Shown piece after piece: positions 51,981-59,878 of a DNA stretch of 64,000 nt. The stretch comes from Methanomicrobia archaeon (lineage in GTDB: Archaea > Methanobacteriota_B > Thermococci > Methanofastidiosales > NM3), in the NCBI GenBank assembly GCA_030603445.1, contig JAUVXU010000003.1, positions 1-64,000 on the forward strand. The letters are read 5' to 3'. The translations under genes and the position numbers were made by a program. The notes below the pieces were generated by a model. It was not told the DNA's origin, did no database searches, and saw only the letters and a list, made by a program, of their open reading frames with translations. Positions within the stretch are counted from its first letter, which is position 1. Each line of letters opens with the position of its first letter.

Positions 51981-52763
51981 ATGGATTATGATGTGAATAA
52001 ATCCCTAAGCTATGTTTTCGAATATGGCAATATGTTTGAAACCTATAAAATAGAGTTTGTTCTTCATATGGGCAGGGACGACAAAATACCTCTGGACTTT
52101 TTCAATGCCTACCAAAACAAAGATGGAGGATTTGCATATAATTTAAAAAAAGGAAACCCATCCTCGGTTGCAACAACTCTTTCGATATTCCCCTGGTACA
52201 CAATATTAGATATAACATATAGCGGTTCTTATAAACGCTGCCTCAATTATATTTTAGATAATCAAAAAAACGGCGCGTGGGATGAAAATCCTGAAATTAG
52301 TGTGCTAAATCCGCCAGAACTCATAAAACCAGGTGCTCTTAATACAAAACTCTGGCTTAGTGCCCAAGCAGCAAACGATATATTATTCTATGATAAAAAC
52401 AAGCGCATAGCACAAAGTACACTAATGTTTTTACAACAATACATGCGCGAAGATGGAACATTTGAAGGATTCCCAATAACTAACTGGATTGTATTTTCCA
52501 TTTATTCGCAGATGGATATGACCGATGCCGCCCAGAAGCTAGTGCCATATATACGCACCAACATCGTCCATGACCCCAAGCATATCGTGTGGTGCCTAAA
52601 CTGCCTATGGAAAGCGCAAAGGGAAAACGTGCTTGCTGATGAGCTTCTTGACTTGCTTTTAAAAATGCAAGATCCAAATGGGTGCTGGAAGGACGAAGAT
52701 AATAAATGCTGTCCAAACATCACAGCAGAAGCAATAGCCACTTTGCATATGTGGGGAAGATAA
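51981..52763 (+). CDS. Prenyltransferase/squalene-cyclase-like alpha/alpha toroid protein
   Basis: 260 residues with repeated helical units, each with a Gly-rich turn: FFNAYQNKDGGFAYNLKKGN, YILDNQKNGAWDENPE, FLQQYMREDGTFEGFP and LLKMQDPNGCWKDEDN. This QxxDGxF/W pattern is that of the terpene-cyclase/prenyltransferase beta-subunit barrel. No catalytic DxDD is visible, so the role is unknown. A ribosome site GGATGGG stands a few bases before ATG 51981. Confidence 0.65.
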   Translation: MDYDVNKSLSYVFEYGNMFETYKIEFVLHMGRDDKIPLDFFNAYQNKDGGFAYNLKKGNPSSVATTLSIFPWYTILDITYSGSYKRCLNYILDNQKNGAWDENPEISVLNPPELIKPGALNTKLWLSAQAANDILFYDKNKRIAQSTLMFLQQYMREDGTFEGFPITNWIVFSIYSQMDMTDAAQKLVPYIRTNIVHDPKHIVWCLNCLWKAQRENVLADELLDLLLKMQDPNGCWKDEDNKCCPNITAEAIATLHMWGR

Positions 52764-53219
52764 AACGACAATTATGCAAGGATTGCACCAAAAGTTTTAA
52801 ATATCATTTTATGAATCCTATTCCGATAGCTATGAATATCATTTTTAGTATACAAACATTCACAAATGATATATTTAGCTTTAGCCACTTCTATTTTTGA
52901 TTAATTCTCCCTTGTGAGAGAAGTATGTTAACTTAACATGCAAAATCATAAGGGGCCGGACTACTTAAAAATCTCAAGTGGAAACTATTTAAAATATATG
53001 AGGGAACAACAATGAACTCCATAACATATAAAACAACTTCAGAACAAACAAAAAAGGGGGGCAGCCGTTACTGGCGCTGTTTTTTTATCCCCGTGCAAAA
53101 TTTCTAGAAAATCGTACTCTTCTAAAAGTATGGTAGTGCATAAGTATCACGCACATCTTCTAAAAAATACTGATTTTATTAACACAAGTTTTGTTAAGTG
53201 TACCCCGGGGGGCGCCTAG
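52764..53219. other. Intergenic region before the symporter operon
   Basis: About 455 bp without a gene. It contains a possible terminator near 53055-53091 (AGGGGGGCAGCC, GGCGCTGTTTTTTT) and a run of Gs (GTACCCCGGGGGGCG) right before the small subunit's ATG that could bind the ribosome. The long leader between could be regulatory. No RNA gene recognised. Confidence 0.4.
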
Positions 53220-53342
53220 ATGCTTGGAATAGCTGATCCACAAATATGGATAGGATACCTCCTTGCAGTAGGATTAACGTTGCTATGCATAATTTATGGT
53301 GCCATTAACTGGAACAAAGGAGATGAAAACGATGGCAGTTAA
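53220..53342 (+). CDS. Symporter small accessory protein
   Basis: 40 residues: MLGIADPQIWIGYLLAVGLT, LLCIIYGAINWNKGDENDGS. One transmembrane helix with a short charged tail, as in the small partner subunits described next to archaeal sodium:solute symporters. The last 11 bp overlap the start of the symporter gene at 53332. It probably stabilises or modulates the transporter. Base of assignment: size, helix and position. Confidence 0.85.
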   Translation: MLGIADPQIWIGYLLAVGLTLLCIIYGAINWNKGDENDGS

Positions 53343-54912
53343 CACTCTTGTGCTTTCCGTATCTACTGCCATTTATTTGGCCGTCGTAATAGTGCTGGCC
53401 TATGTAGGCTACAAGAAGACTAAAAAAGCGGATGACTACCTCATCGCAGGGAGAAGCATCTCGCCTATTATCCTCGCACTCTCATACGGTGCCACCTTCA
53501 TCAGCACATCTGCCATAATAGGTTTCGGCGGGCTTGCAGGATATATGGGCATGGGGCTTATCTGGCTGACCGTGCTAAATATAGGCATCGGCATCTTCAT
53601 TGCGTTCGTATTCTTTGGAAAGAAGACCAGGGAGATTGGGCATAAACTAGGCGCAGTCACTTTTCCGGATTTGATGGGAAAGATATACAAATCAGAGTTC
53701 CTAAGAAACGCCAGTGGCCTTATAATAATTGTTGGGATGCCGCTTTACACAGCAGCCATACTCATTGGAGGGGCGCGATTCATTGAAACAACGCTTTCTG
53801 TCCCGTACAATACAGCACTTATTGGATTTGCCATAGTCGTTGTTGCCTATGTCATCATCGGGGGCCTCATAGCTGTTATGTACACAGACGCTATGCAGGG
53901 AACGCTTATGGCAATAGGCATGAGTATTTTGCTTGTATTGACATACATAAAATTAGGAGGGGTTTCAGAAGCGCATAGCGCCCTTACGTCACTTTCTCAC
54001 TTAACGCCATCATCACTTGCATCTGCAGGCCAGGTCGGATGGACTTCGATGCCATCACTGGGTTCTCCATTGTGGTACACCCTCGTCACGACAATTATTC
54101 TTGGTGTAGGGATAGGCGTACTTGCACAACCACAGCTTATCGTGCGCTTCATGACTGTAAAGGACAACAGATCACTTAATCGTGCAGTGCTTGTTGGAGG
54201 CCCATTCATAATATTAATGACAGGGGTAGCATTTACCGTAGGCGCACTTACCAATGTATATTTCCAAAATACAACAGGACAAATCGCAATTGAGGCTGCA
54301 GGAGGCAACATAGATTCCATCATGCCAACATACATCAACGCCGCCATGCCAGATATCTTAATCGTCTTATTAATGCTAGTGCTTCTTTCTGCCGCTATGT
54401 CAACATTAAGCTCGCTACTACATACTATGGGAAGCACACTTGGCCATGACCTGTGGCATAAGGCAAACAACAAAGAAGCGTCATTGAGAACCAGCCAAAA
54501 AGGGACCCTGCTTATGATGATAGTCAGTGTGCTTCTGGCTTATATGCTGCCTATAAGCATCATTGCACGTGCAACTGCAATGTTCATGGGACTATGTGCC
54601 TCTGCATTTCTTCCTAGCTTCGTTATGGGGCTTTATTCAAAAAATCCTTCAAAAACGGCAGCAAAGACTAGCCTCATAACTGGGGCAGTTGTATGGTTTG
54701 CATGGACTGCATTTGTGCATATCAAGGAATCCGGGCCCCTTGGCATATCCCAGGCGCTCTTTGGGAAGGCAACGCTTCTAGATATGCCGTGGCCTGTAGT
54801 AGACCCGCTAATGCTGGCACTGCCACTATCAACAGCAGCTCTTGTCGTAGTGTGGCTTTTGGAACGAAAACGCATTGCTCCACAGACTAAGGAATCTATG
54901 GATGCCAATTAA
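53332..54912 (+). CDS. Sodium:solute symporter (SSS family)
   Basis: 526 residues from ATG 53332 (MAVNTLVLSVSTAIYL), preceded by GGAGATG. About thirteen helices with the SSS signatures GYKKTKKADDYLIAGRSISP and YGATFISTSAIIGFGGLAGY near the Na+ site, then GVLAQPQLIVRFMTVKDNRS. A solute is not predictable; related archaeal pairs carry acetate, proline or other carboxylates. Start chosen because the longer frame (to 53296) is covered by the accessory subunit. Ends in a hairpin terminator. Confidence 0.85.
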   Translation: MAVNTLVLSVSTAIYLAVVIVLAYVGYKKTKKADDYLIAGRSISPIILALSYGATFISTSAIIGFGGLAGYMGMGLIWLTVLNIGIGIFIAFVFFGKKTREIGHKLGAVTFPDLMGKIYKSEFLRNASGLIIIVGMPLYTAAILIGGARFIETTLSVPYNTALIGFAIVVVAYVIIGGLIAVMYTDAMQGTLMAIGMSILLVLTYIKLGGVSEAHSALTSLSHLTPSSLASAGQVGWTSMPSLGSPLWYTLVTTIILGVGIGVLAQPQLIVRFMTVKDNRSLNRAVLVGGPFIILMTGVAFTVGALTNVYFQNTTGQIAIEAAGGNIDSIMPTYINAAMPDILIVLLMLVLLSAAMSTLSSLLHTMGSTLGHDLWHKANNKEASLRTSQKGTLLMMIVSVLLAYMLPISIIARATAMFMGLCASAFLPSFVMGLYSKNPSKTAAKTSLITGAVVWFAWTAFVHIKESGPLGISQALFGKATLLDMPWPVVDPLMLALPLSTAALVVVWLLERKRIAPQTKESMDAN

Positions 54913-54927
54913 GGCATCCATTTTTTT
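54898..54927 (+). terminator. Intrinsic-type terminator overlapping the symporter stop codon
   Basis: ATGGATGCC and GGCATCCAT form a perfect 9-bp stem with loop AATTAA containing the stop codon TAA, followed by T6. The stem thus includes the last coding codons. Confidence 0.75.
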
Positions 54928-55118
54928 ATTATATTTCCAAAACTACTGCTGGTATTCTAATTTGTCCGGCAAAAAAAAATCATTGGGAAAAATAATTCTT
55001 AAAATAGCATTAATGCTAAATTAATGGAGTTTTACTATTATGCTGCCTTCTTAAATTATACCAAAAAGCTTAATAAACATGGCAAATCTATCTACCAACA
55101 TTCTATGAGGTGAAAATA

Positions 55119-55343
55119 GTGACAGTGTATGTAGACCACGATAAATGCTGCACATATGAGGCCAAATGCAGTTGCAATAGCTGTTCATGTACAAAGGTGA
55201 ACAACAGCTGCAAGATGTGTGTAGATGCATGCCCCACAGGTGCCATAAAAAACGACTGCGGCATAGTCATAGAACAAGATTTATGCAACGACTGCGGCGT
55301 ATGTATAGATGCATGCTCTAATGGCGCATTATATCAAAACTGA
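55119..55343 (+). CDS. Cys-rich ferredoxin-like iron-sulfur protein
   Basis: 74 residues from GTG 55119, which follows GAGGTGA by five bases (an alternative GTG is at 55110). The C-terminal half carries a classic CNDCGVCIDACS binding motif and CKMCVDACPTGAI. The N-terminal third has an extra cluster: DKCCTYEAKCSCNSCSC. Fifteen cysteines in total, more than a 2[4Fe-4S] ferredoxin needs; a third metal site is possible. Electron carrier role inferred. Separate promoter region to the left. Confidence 0.75.
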   Translation: MTVYVDHDKCCTYEAKCSCNSCSCTKVNNSCKMCVDACPTGAIKNDCGIVIEQDLCNDCGVCIDACSNGALYQN

Positions 55344-55372
55344 TATATTTGCAAGCCTTTTCTTTTCTCTGC

Positions 55373-56233
55373 TTAATTATTCCATATTACCAGCGCTCCA
55401 CCGCCGATAAGAAGCAGTGCACCCACTATCTGGACATACGTTATAGACTCCCCTAACAGCAATACTGCAAACAAGGCAGAAAAAACAGATCCTGCTGTGA
55501 AGAAAAGCGAAGCTATGTTTGGGCCTGCAAGTGAAATTCCTCTATAAAAGGCAACGACAAAACCAGTATATAGGACTGATGATAACAGCACTATACCCCA
55601 CTGAAAACCTGTTACAGCCAAAATTTCACGATGTATATGAGGGACTAAAAACACCAAAAGAAAAGAAGTTCCAAAAAAGAATCTGCCTACGGTCACCAAG
55701 TCTGCCGGCACTATTGCCATTGTCTTTTTTGCATATGCATTGGTAAAGCCAAGCCCGATAGCGGCCATTACTACAAAAATATCGCCCAACATTGGAAAGA
55801 TTATGTTTCCTCCCGTTGATATCAGAAAAGCGCCGCCAAGCATCATTGCCGCAACTGCAATAAATATGCGCCCAATGTCTTCTTTTAGTAATATATATGC
55901 AAAAGGAAATGTGAATAGGAATGTAAGGCGAATAAGAAAACCTGCATTTACTGCAGAAGTATTCTTTTGTCCTACGAAGAGGATTAGTATTACCAAACCT
56001 TCTGCTATGATGCCGACAATGGCGATGTCTTTATAGTTGCGTCTTGATAGGCATTGTAACGTAGCTCCATGACGCAGTGCCAGCGGCACTACAAGAACAA
56101 GACAAAACAAAGTGCGAAGAAATGAGAACACAAGGGGATGCAATCCATCGTTTAGCCCCTCCTTTACCACAATTATCCCAAGACCGTAAATTGCTGAAGC
56201 GAAAAGCAACAACGATACGGATTCCCTGTCCAT
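55373..56233 (-). CDS. EamA/DMT-family permease
   Basis: 286 residues from ATG 56233 (MDRESVSLLLFASAIYGLG). Ten membrane helices in two EamA halves, the second ending SLAGPNIASLFFTAGSVFSA, LFAVLLLGESITYVQIVGAL. Drug/metabolite transporter; substrate unknown. Its start is about 10 bp from the stop of the HAD gene, so it may be read with the MCR-activation cluster. Confidence 0.8.
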   Translation of the reverse strand: MDRESVSLLLFASAIYGLGIIVVKEGLNDGLHPLVFSFLRTLFCLVLVVPLALRHGATLQCLSRRNYKDIAIVGIIAEGLVILILFVGQKNTSAVNAGFLIRLTFLFTFPFAYILLKEDIGRIFIAVAAMMLGGAFLISTGGNIIFPMLGDIFVVMAAIGLGFTNAYAKKTMAIVPADLVTVGRFFFGTSFLLVFLVPHIHREILAVTGFQWGIVLLSSVLYTGFVVAFYRGISLAGPNIASLFFTAGSVFSALFAVLLLGESITYVQIVGALLLIGGGALVIWNN

Positions 56234-56242
56234 GCCGCACAC

Positions 56243-57028
56243 CTATATGATATCCATTATGTCTGTTATGGCATCAACGACAAAGCTTGCCTCCTTGAAG
56301 AGTGCAGGATTTTTCTCAAGCCCGTCTTGTAGGACTAGAATCGATGAGTCTGCTTCCTTAAATGCCGCGAGGTCGTTGGAATCATTGCCCACCATCACGA
56401 CAGTATCGTACTTTTCCTTAAGCTGCTTGATAGATGAGGCCTTCTTGCTCTCGGTCTGAAAATAAAACACATTTCTGCAAGGTACGTTTAGTGATGAGGC
56501 TATCTTTCTCATGCCGGCCCCAGTATCACCCGTAGCTAAAAATATGTCCCAACCTTTATCACAAAGGTATGTGAAAAGCCTTTCCACGCCTGGCATGAGA
56601 TGCCCGCCTGTGCTAAGTACGTAAGTAGGCTTTTCTTCTTTTATATCATAAATGATGCCGTTATTAGTGTATATGTCGTTGCCAAATCTTTCAAAAATAC
56701 GCTTTAGGGTCTTCTTAAAAGCAGCCATGGGCACTGTGTTGCACCTAACTAGTGCATCATCAACTGATAAGACCTCAAAATTGTTAGAATAAATGCATTT
56801 CAAACACAAGTTGTTCTCATTGCAAAAGGTTGCAAAATCCATATCATCCTTTGCAGGCAATATATCCTCTTTCACGCTCTTTTCAAGAATAAGGAGTGCA
56901 CCCATCTCCATGTTATCAACTATGCTAGTAGAAGAGATGCCTTCCAAAATATCACTTGATTTTAGGTCATAAGCCACTCTAAAGGTATCTACTATAGTTC
57001 CTGATTTATCAAAGACTATGGCTTTCAT
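56243..57028 (-). CDS. HAD-superfamily protein associated with the MCR-activation genes
   Basis: 261 residues. HAD motif I is AIVFDKSGTIVDT (DxSGT, like the P-type-ATPase DKTGT), motif II STGG near 165, and motif III/IV VVMVGNDSNDLAAFKEAD. It looks like the phosphorylation and hinge part of a P-type ATPase without membrane segments. Overlaps mcrC by 4 bp. Position beside mcrC and atwA suggests a role in MCR assembly or regulation; no direct evidence. Confidence 0.75.
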   Translation of the reverse strand: MKAIVFDKSGTIVDTFRVAYDLKSSDILEGISSTSIVDNMEMGALLILEKSVKEDILPAKDDMDFATFCNENNLCLKCIYSNNFEVLSVDDALVRCNTVPMAAFKKTLKRIFERFGNDIYTNNGIIYDIKEEKPTYVLSTGGHLMPGVERLFTYLCDKGWDIFLATGDTGAGMRKIASSLNVPCRNVFYFQTESKKASSIKQLKEKYDTVVMVGNDSNDLAAFKEADSSILVLQDGLEKNPALFKEASFVVDAITDIMDII

Positions 57029-57627
57029 TTATTATCAATCACATGTAATGTTTTCTTGACTTTAAATACGATCTCATCAAGCTTTTTCTGGTCCACGGTT
57101 ACCCCGCGAGTAACGCCTGATATGATGTCGTAGAGCTCCCCGCCAGTTCCGTTATTGTGTGGCCTAACTATGCGGGTCTTTATGCCGACCTTTGCAAAAT
57201 CCTCAAAGTCCACCGGTATCTGGCATACAACTATCGCAGGAATAGTTATGCGGCTTAATATGAACTTAGCCTTGTATATAAGATGGTTTTTCACATTTCC
57301 ATGATGTATGAGGGCCATTTTGAAACAATTGGACTTTTTGATCTCCTCATCCTCAAGTCCGAACCTTGCCCCCATCTTCCCGAACGGGCAGTCGGATGGA
57401 ACTCCTGTGCCGGCATTAAGTACGAGTACGGAGGTATCAATCCCTTCCTCTCTCAATGCGTAGGTAATCTCACACACAGGTTTTGTTATATGCCTCCTCC
57501 CGGGCGACATTGCCATTGCTAAAACATCGCCGCCGCATATAGCAATAGTACCACGTTGTGCCATGCCTCCGCCAAGGCCCATTCCCATTGCGGCCCTGCA
57601 GTTCACAATATGGTGTGTTCTTTCCAT
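57025..57627 (-). CDS. mcrC: Methyl-coenzyme M reductase operon protein C
   Basis: 200 residues from ATG 57627 (MERTHHIVNCRAAMGMGLGG). Family hallmarks: GMGLGGGMAQRGTI, AMSPGRRHITKPVCEITYAL and LVLNAGTGVPSDCPFGK. McrC is a component of the activation complex of MCR, together with component A2. The frame extends to 57660 but overlaps atwA; the inner ATG lies 1 bp after the atwA stop. Strong evidence that the organism is an MCR-bearing archaeon. Confidence 0.9.
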   Translation of the reverse strand: MERTHHIVNCRAAMGMGLGGGMAQRGTIAICGGDVLAMAMSPGRRHITKPVCEITYALREEGIDTSVLVLNAGTGVPSDCPFGKMGARFGLEDEEIKKSNCFKMALIHHGNVKNHLIYKAKFILSRITIPAIVVCQIPVDFEDFAKVGIKTRIVRPHNNGTGGELYDIISGVTRGVTVDQKKLDEIVFKVKKTLHVIDNK

Positions 57628-57628
57628 T

Positions 57629-59239
57629 TTATGCCAGCACCTTGGGATTTTTATCTGCACTTTCCTGCATACTCTTTACTATTTCATCTGCAGTGCCTGT
57701 GTTCACTACCTTTCCATCCTCCATCAAGGATACGCGATCACACACCTCAAGTGCAAAGTCCATATTGTGTGTTACAATTATAAATGTCTCTTCAAGATTT
57801 TTTCTGGCGTTTTTAATTGCCATAGCAACTTTCGTTCTTGTTATAGGGTCCATCGTTCCAGAAGGTTCATCAAGGATTATGACTTCAGGTTCTCGGATGA
57901 GTATCTGGGATAAAGCGATTCTATGGCGCTCCCCTACTGAGAGCTCGTTTGGGTACTTGTTGAGGATATTATTAGTCTTTTCACTATCAAATCCAATAGA
58001 GGTAAGCACTTGTATGGCCTTGATGCGTGCTAGTTCCTTTGGCAGTGTTATCCCGATGGAATCAGTAAGATTCTCAAACACCGTTCTTGATGGATACAGC
58101 GAGTATTCCTGGTGAAGCAGACCTACGTGGCGCTTTGCTCTTCCCCTCTCCAAGAATCCAGGTATTGTCATATCAATCCATTCGTCTCCGACCTTGACTG
58201 ATATTTCCCCTTCAGTAGGTTCTGTTACGCCGCCTATAAGGCGTGAAAGCGTGGTTTTCCCTGCTCCACTTGTTCCAAGAAGCCCATATATCTCATTTTC
58301 ATTTATTTCCAGATCTACGTCGTCAACTGCTTTTATAAGCCCACGCATGATAGAATAAAAATATTTTTTGACTCCTTTAATTATTATTTTCGGATTAGAA
58401 TTTCCTTCATATTTTTCTTCCTCAAAGGGAGGCATTTCCTCAAGGAACTGTGATATTAATTTATCAGGTTTTCCAAATCCCCTGACCTTTCCCCCATCCA
58501 TCCAAAGCACCTTATCAACGATCTCTTGGAAAGAGGATGGATTGTGTGAGGTTAGTATAAGGGGCATTCCTGTTCGTATGGCAACATCTTTTAGGATACG
58601 CAGCACTATTTTAGATGTTTTAGGGTCCAATGTCCCTGTGGGTTCGTCTGCCAGTAGTATTAATGGTTCCATTGCAAGCTGTCTTGCCAATACGATACGC
58701 TGTTTTTCCCCTCCAGAAAGGTCTTTTGCGATATGTATCATCCTATGCCCCATCTTTACCATTTTCAATAATTCGGTAACACGCAAGATACGCTTATCGT
58801 GAGGATAATTTATTTCGTTTAGCTCCCTTAAGACATTTTCATATACGGTAAGATCGCCATAAAGGGCAAATGTTCGCTGGAGCATTATTGAAATGTGGCT
58901 CTTAACTCTTTTTAATTCTGAGATTTCCAGGTCCCATAAATCAAAAGATTTCGCTGCAAAAGTTCCATCGCATTTTGGACAACTTTTTCCTGATTTTGCT
59001 GGAAAATCATAATTTTTGCATTTCTCACAATATCCAAAATTATATGCTATGCCCCCTTTATCGGGCCTATAGCCTTTTGATCCACGCAACATATGAATAA
59101 GGACCGACTTCCCAGAACCACTCTTGCCAATAATTCCAAGGATCTCACCGGGTTTCAGGTCAAAAGTAACATTTTCTACAACATTGGCGCCATCATATGA
59201 TTTTGAAATTCCATTTACCGAAAGTAAGCTTTGTTGCAA
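57629..59239 (-). CDS. atwA: Methyl-coenzyme M reductase activation component A2 (twin ABC ATPase)
   Basis: 536 residues, two ABC domains. First: Walker A GIIGKSGSGKSVLIH (about 34), a zinc-finger-like insert GYCEKCKNYDF...SCPKCDG (about 68-92), signature LSGGEKQRIVL, Walker B LLADEPTGTLDP. Second: GLLGTSGAGKTTLSR, signature LSVGERHRIAL, Walker B VIILDEPSGTMDP. A2 uses ATP to help reduce the Ni-F430 centre of MCR. Start is TTG 59239, with GGGGAG upstream. Same operon as mcrC. Confidence 0.92.
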   Translation of the reverse strand: MQQSLLSVNGISKSYDGANVVENVTFDLKPGEILGIIGKSGSGKSVLIHMLRGSKGYRPDKGGIAYNFGYCEKCKNYDFPAKSGKSCPKCDGTFAAKSFDLWDLEISELKRVKSHISIMLQRTFALYGDLTVYENVLRELNEINYPHDKRILRVTELLKMVKMGHRMIHIAKDLSGGEKQRIVLARQLAMEPLILLADEPTGTLDPKTSKIVLRILKDVAIRTGMPLILTSHNPSSFQEIVDKVLWMDGGKVRGFGKPDKLISQFLEEMPPFEEEKYEGNSNPKIIIKGVKKYFYSIMRGLIKAVDDVDLEINENEIYGLLGTSGAGKTTLSRLIGGVTEPTEGEISVKVGDEWIDMTIPGFLERGRAKRHVGLLHQEYSLYPSRTVFENLTDSIGITLPKELARIKAIQVLTSIGFDSEKTNNILNKYPNELSVGERHRIALSQILIREPEVIILDEPSGTMDPITRTKVAMAIKNARKNLEETFIIVTHNMDFALEVCDRVSLMEDGKVVNTGTADEIVKSMQESADKNPKVLA

Positions 59240-59339
59240 GTATCTCCCCCCTTGATTATTTGTTGCATGATAGAATCCCCTTGTTTCGAATGTGATATAT
59301 TATAATTTATAAAACTATTCCCAAAACCTTATAAATAAA

Positions 59340-59353
59340 TTAGGCTAACCTAA
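59340..59353. promoter_or_regulatory. DtxR-type operator at feoA
   Basis: TTAGGCTAACCTAA, an imperfect palindrome (TTAGG...CCTAA arms), 4 bp before the GTG of feoA and next to a TATA box TATAAATAAA. Position would block RNA polymerase when an Fe-bound DtxR protein binds. Confidence 0.75.
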
Positions 59354-59357
59354 CTTT

Positions 59358-59585
59358 GTGACAAAACGATTATCAGACATTGCAAAAGAACGTAGCGTAG
59401 AGATCAAAGGCATCGAAGGAGGCCTCGGGATCCGACAACGCCTGTGTGAACTTGGGCTCCATCCAGGAGAACGCGTTACTATAGAAAAAACAGGTATATT
59501 GGGTGGGCCATTCATGCTAAAGGTCGGCGACCACCATATAGCCATAGGGCGCGGGCTTGCAAGAAATATAATTGTAGAGGAATAA
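59358..59585 (+). CDS. feoA: Ferrous iron transport protein A
   Basis: 75 residues, start GTG 59358. SH3-like FeoA fold: KERSVEIKGIEGGLGIRQRL, CELGLHPGERVTIEKTGILG and the last strand IAIGRGLARNIIV. FeoA interacts with FeoB. It has a separate operator and precedes the feoA2-feoB-dtxR unit by 128 bp. Confidence 0.88.
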   Translation: MTKRLSDIAKERSVEIKGIEGGLGIRQRLCELGLHPGERVTIEKTGILGGPFMLKVGDHHIAIGRGLARNIIVEE

Positions 59586-59687
59586 AACGATTGTAAATGT
59601 CATAGATACTGGCCATATCTGTCTTCTAAACAGAAAAATATTAAATCCATCATACAAAATATTAATAATAAAGCATTCTTATATAAT

Positions 59688-59701
59688 TTAGGCAAACCTA
59701 A
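59688..59701. promoter_or_regulatory. DtxR-type operator at feoA2-feoB
   Basis: TTAGGCAAACCTAA, the same palindrome arms as at 59340, overlapping a TATA-like TATATAATT and 12 bp before the ATG of the small feoA gene. Ten of the 14 positions form the shared TTAGGC...ACCTAA arms. Confidence 0.75.
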
Positions 59702-59713
59702 AAAAGGGATACT

Positions 59714-59878
59714 ATGAAGCATCTTTACTTAACAGACATCAAAAAAGGCATATTTCCTGGTGTCACGATGCAAGTAGAGATGAATGAAAGAGAATCACTA
59801 ATGGTCAGGACAGGATGCTGCCATATTGCCATTAACAAATCGCTTGTGCATAGAATAATCATCGGGGAACGAACATGA
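59714..59878 (+). CDS. Minimal FeoA-like domain protein
   Basis: 54 residues: MKHLYLTDIKKGIFPGVTMQ, VEMNERESLMVRTGCCHIAI, NKSLVHRIIIGERT. A short beta-strand-rich FeoA-like fold with IAINKSLVHRIII equal to the last strands of FeoA. Two cysteines (GCCH) may bind iron. Stop overlaps feoB (ATGA at 59875). Too short for standard gene calls. Confidence 0.7.
   Translation: MKHLYLTDIKKGIFPGVTMQVEMNERESLMVRTGCCHIAINKSLVHRIIIGERT

Noticed and set aside
57558-58115. 185-codon plus-strand frame opposite atwA
   Set aside because: Shadow of the atwA/mcrC coding strand, Ser/Phe-rich composition typical of antisense frames.
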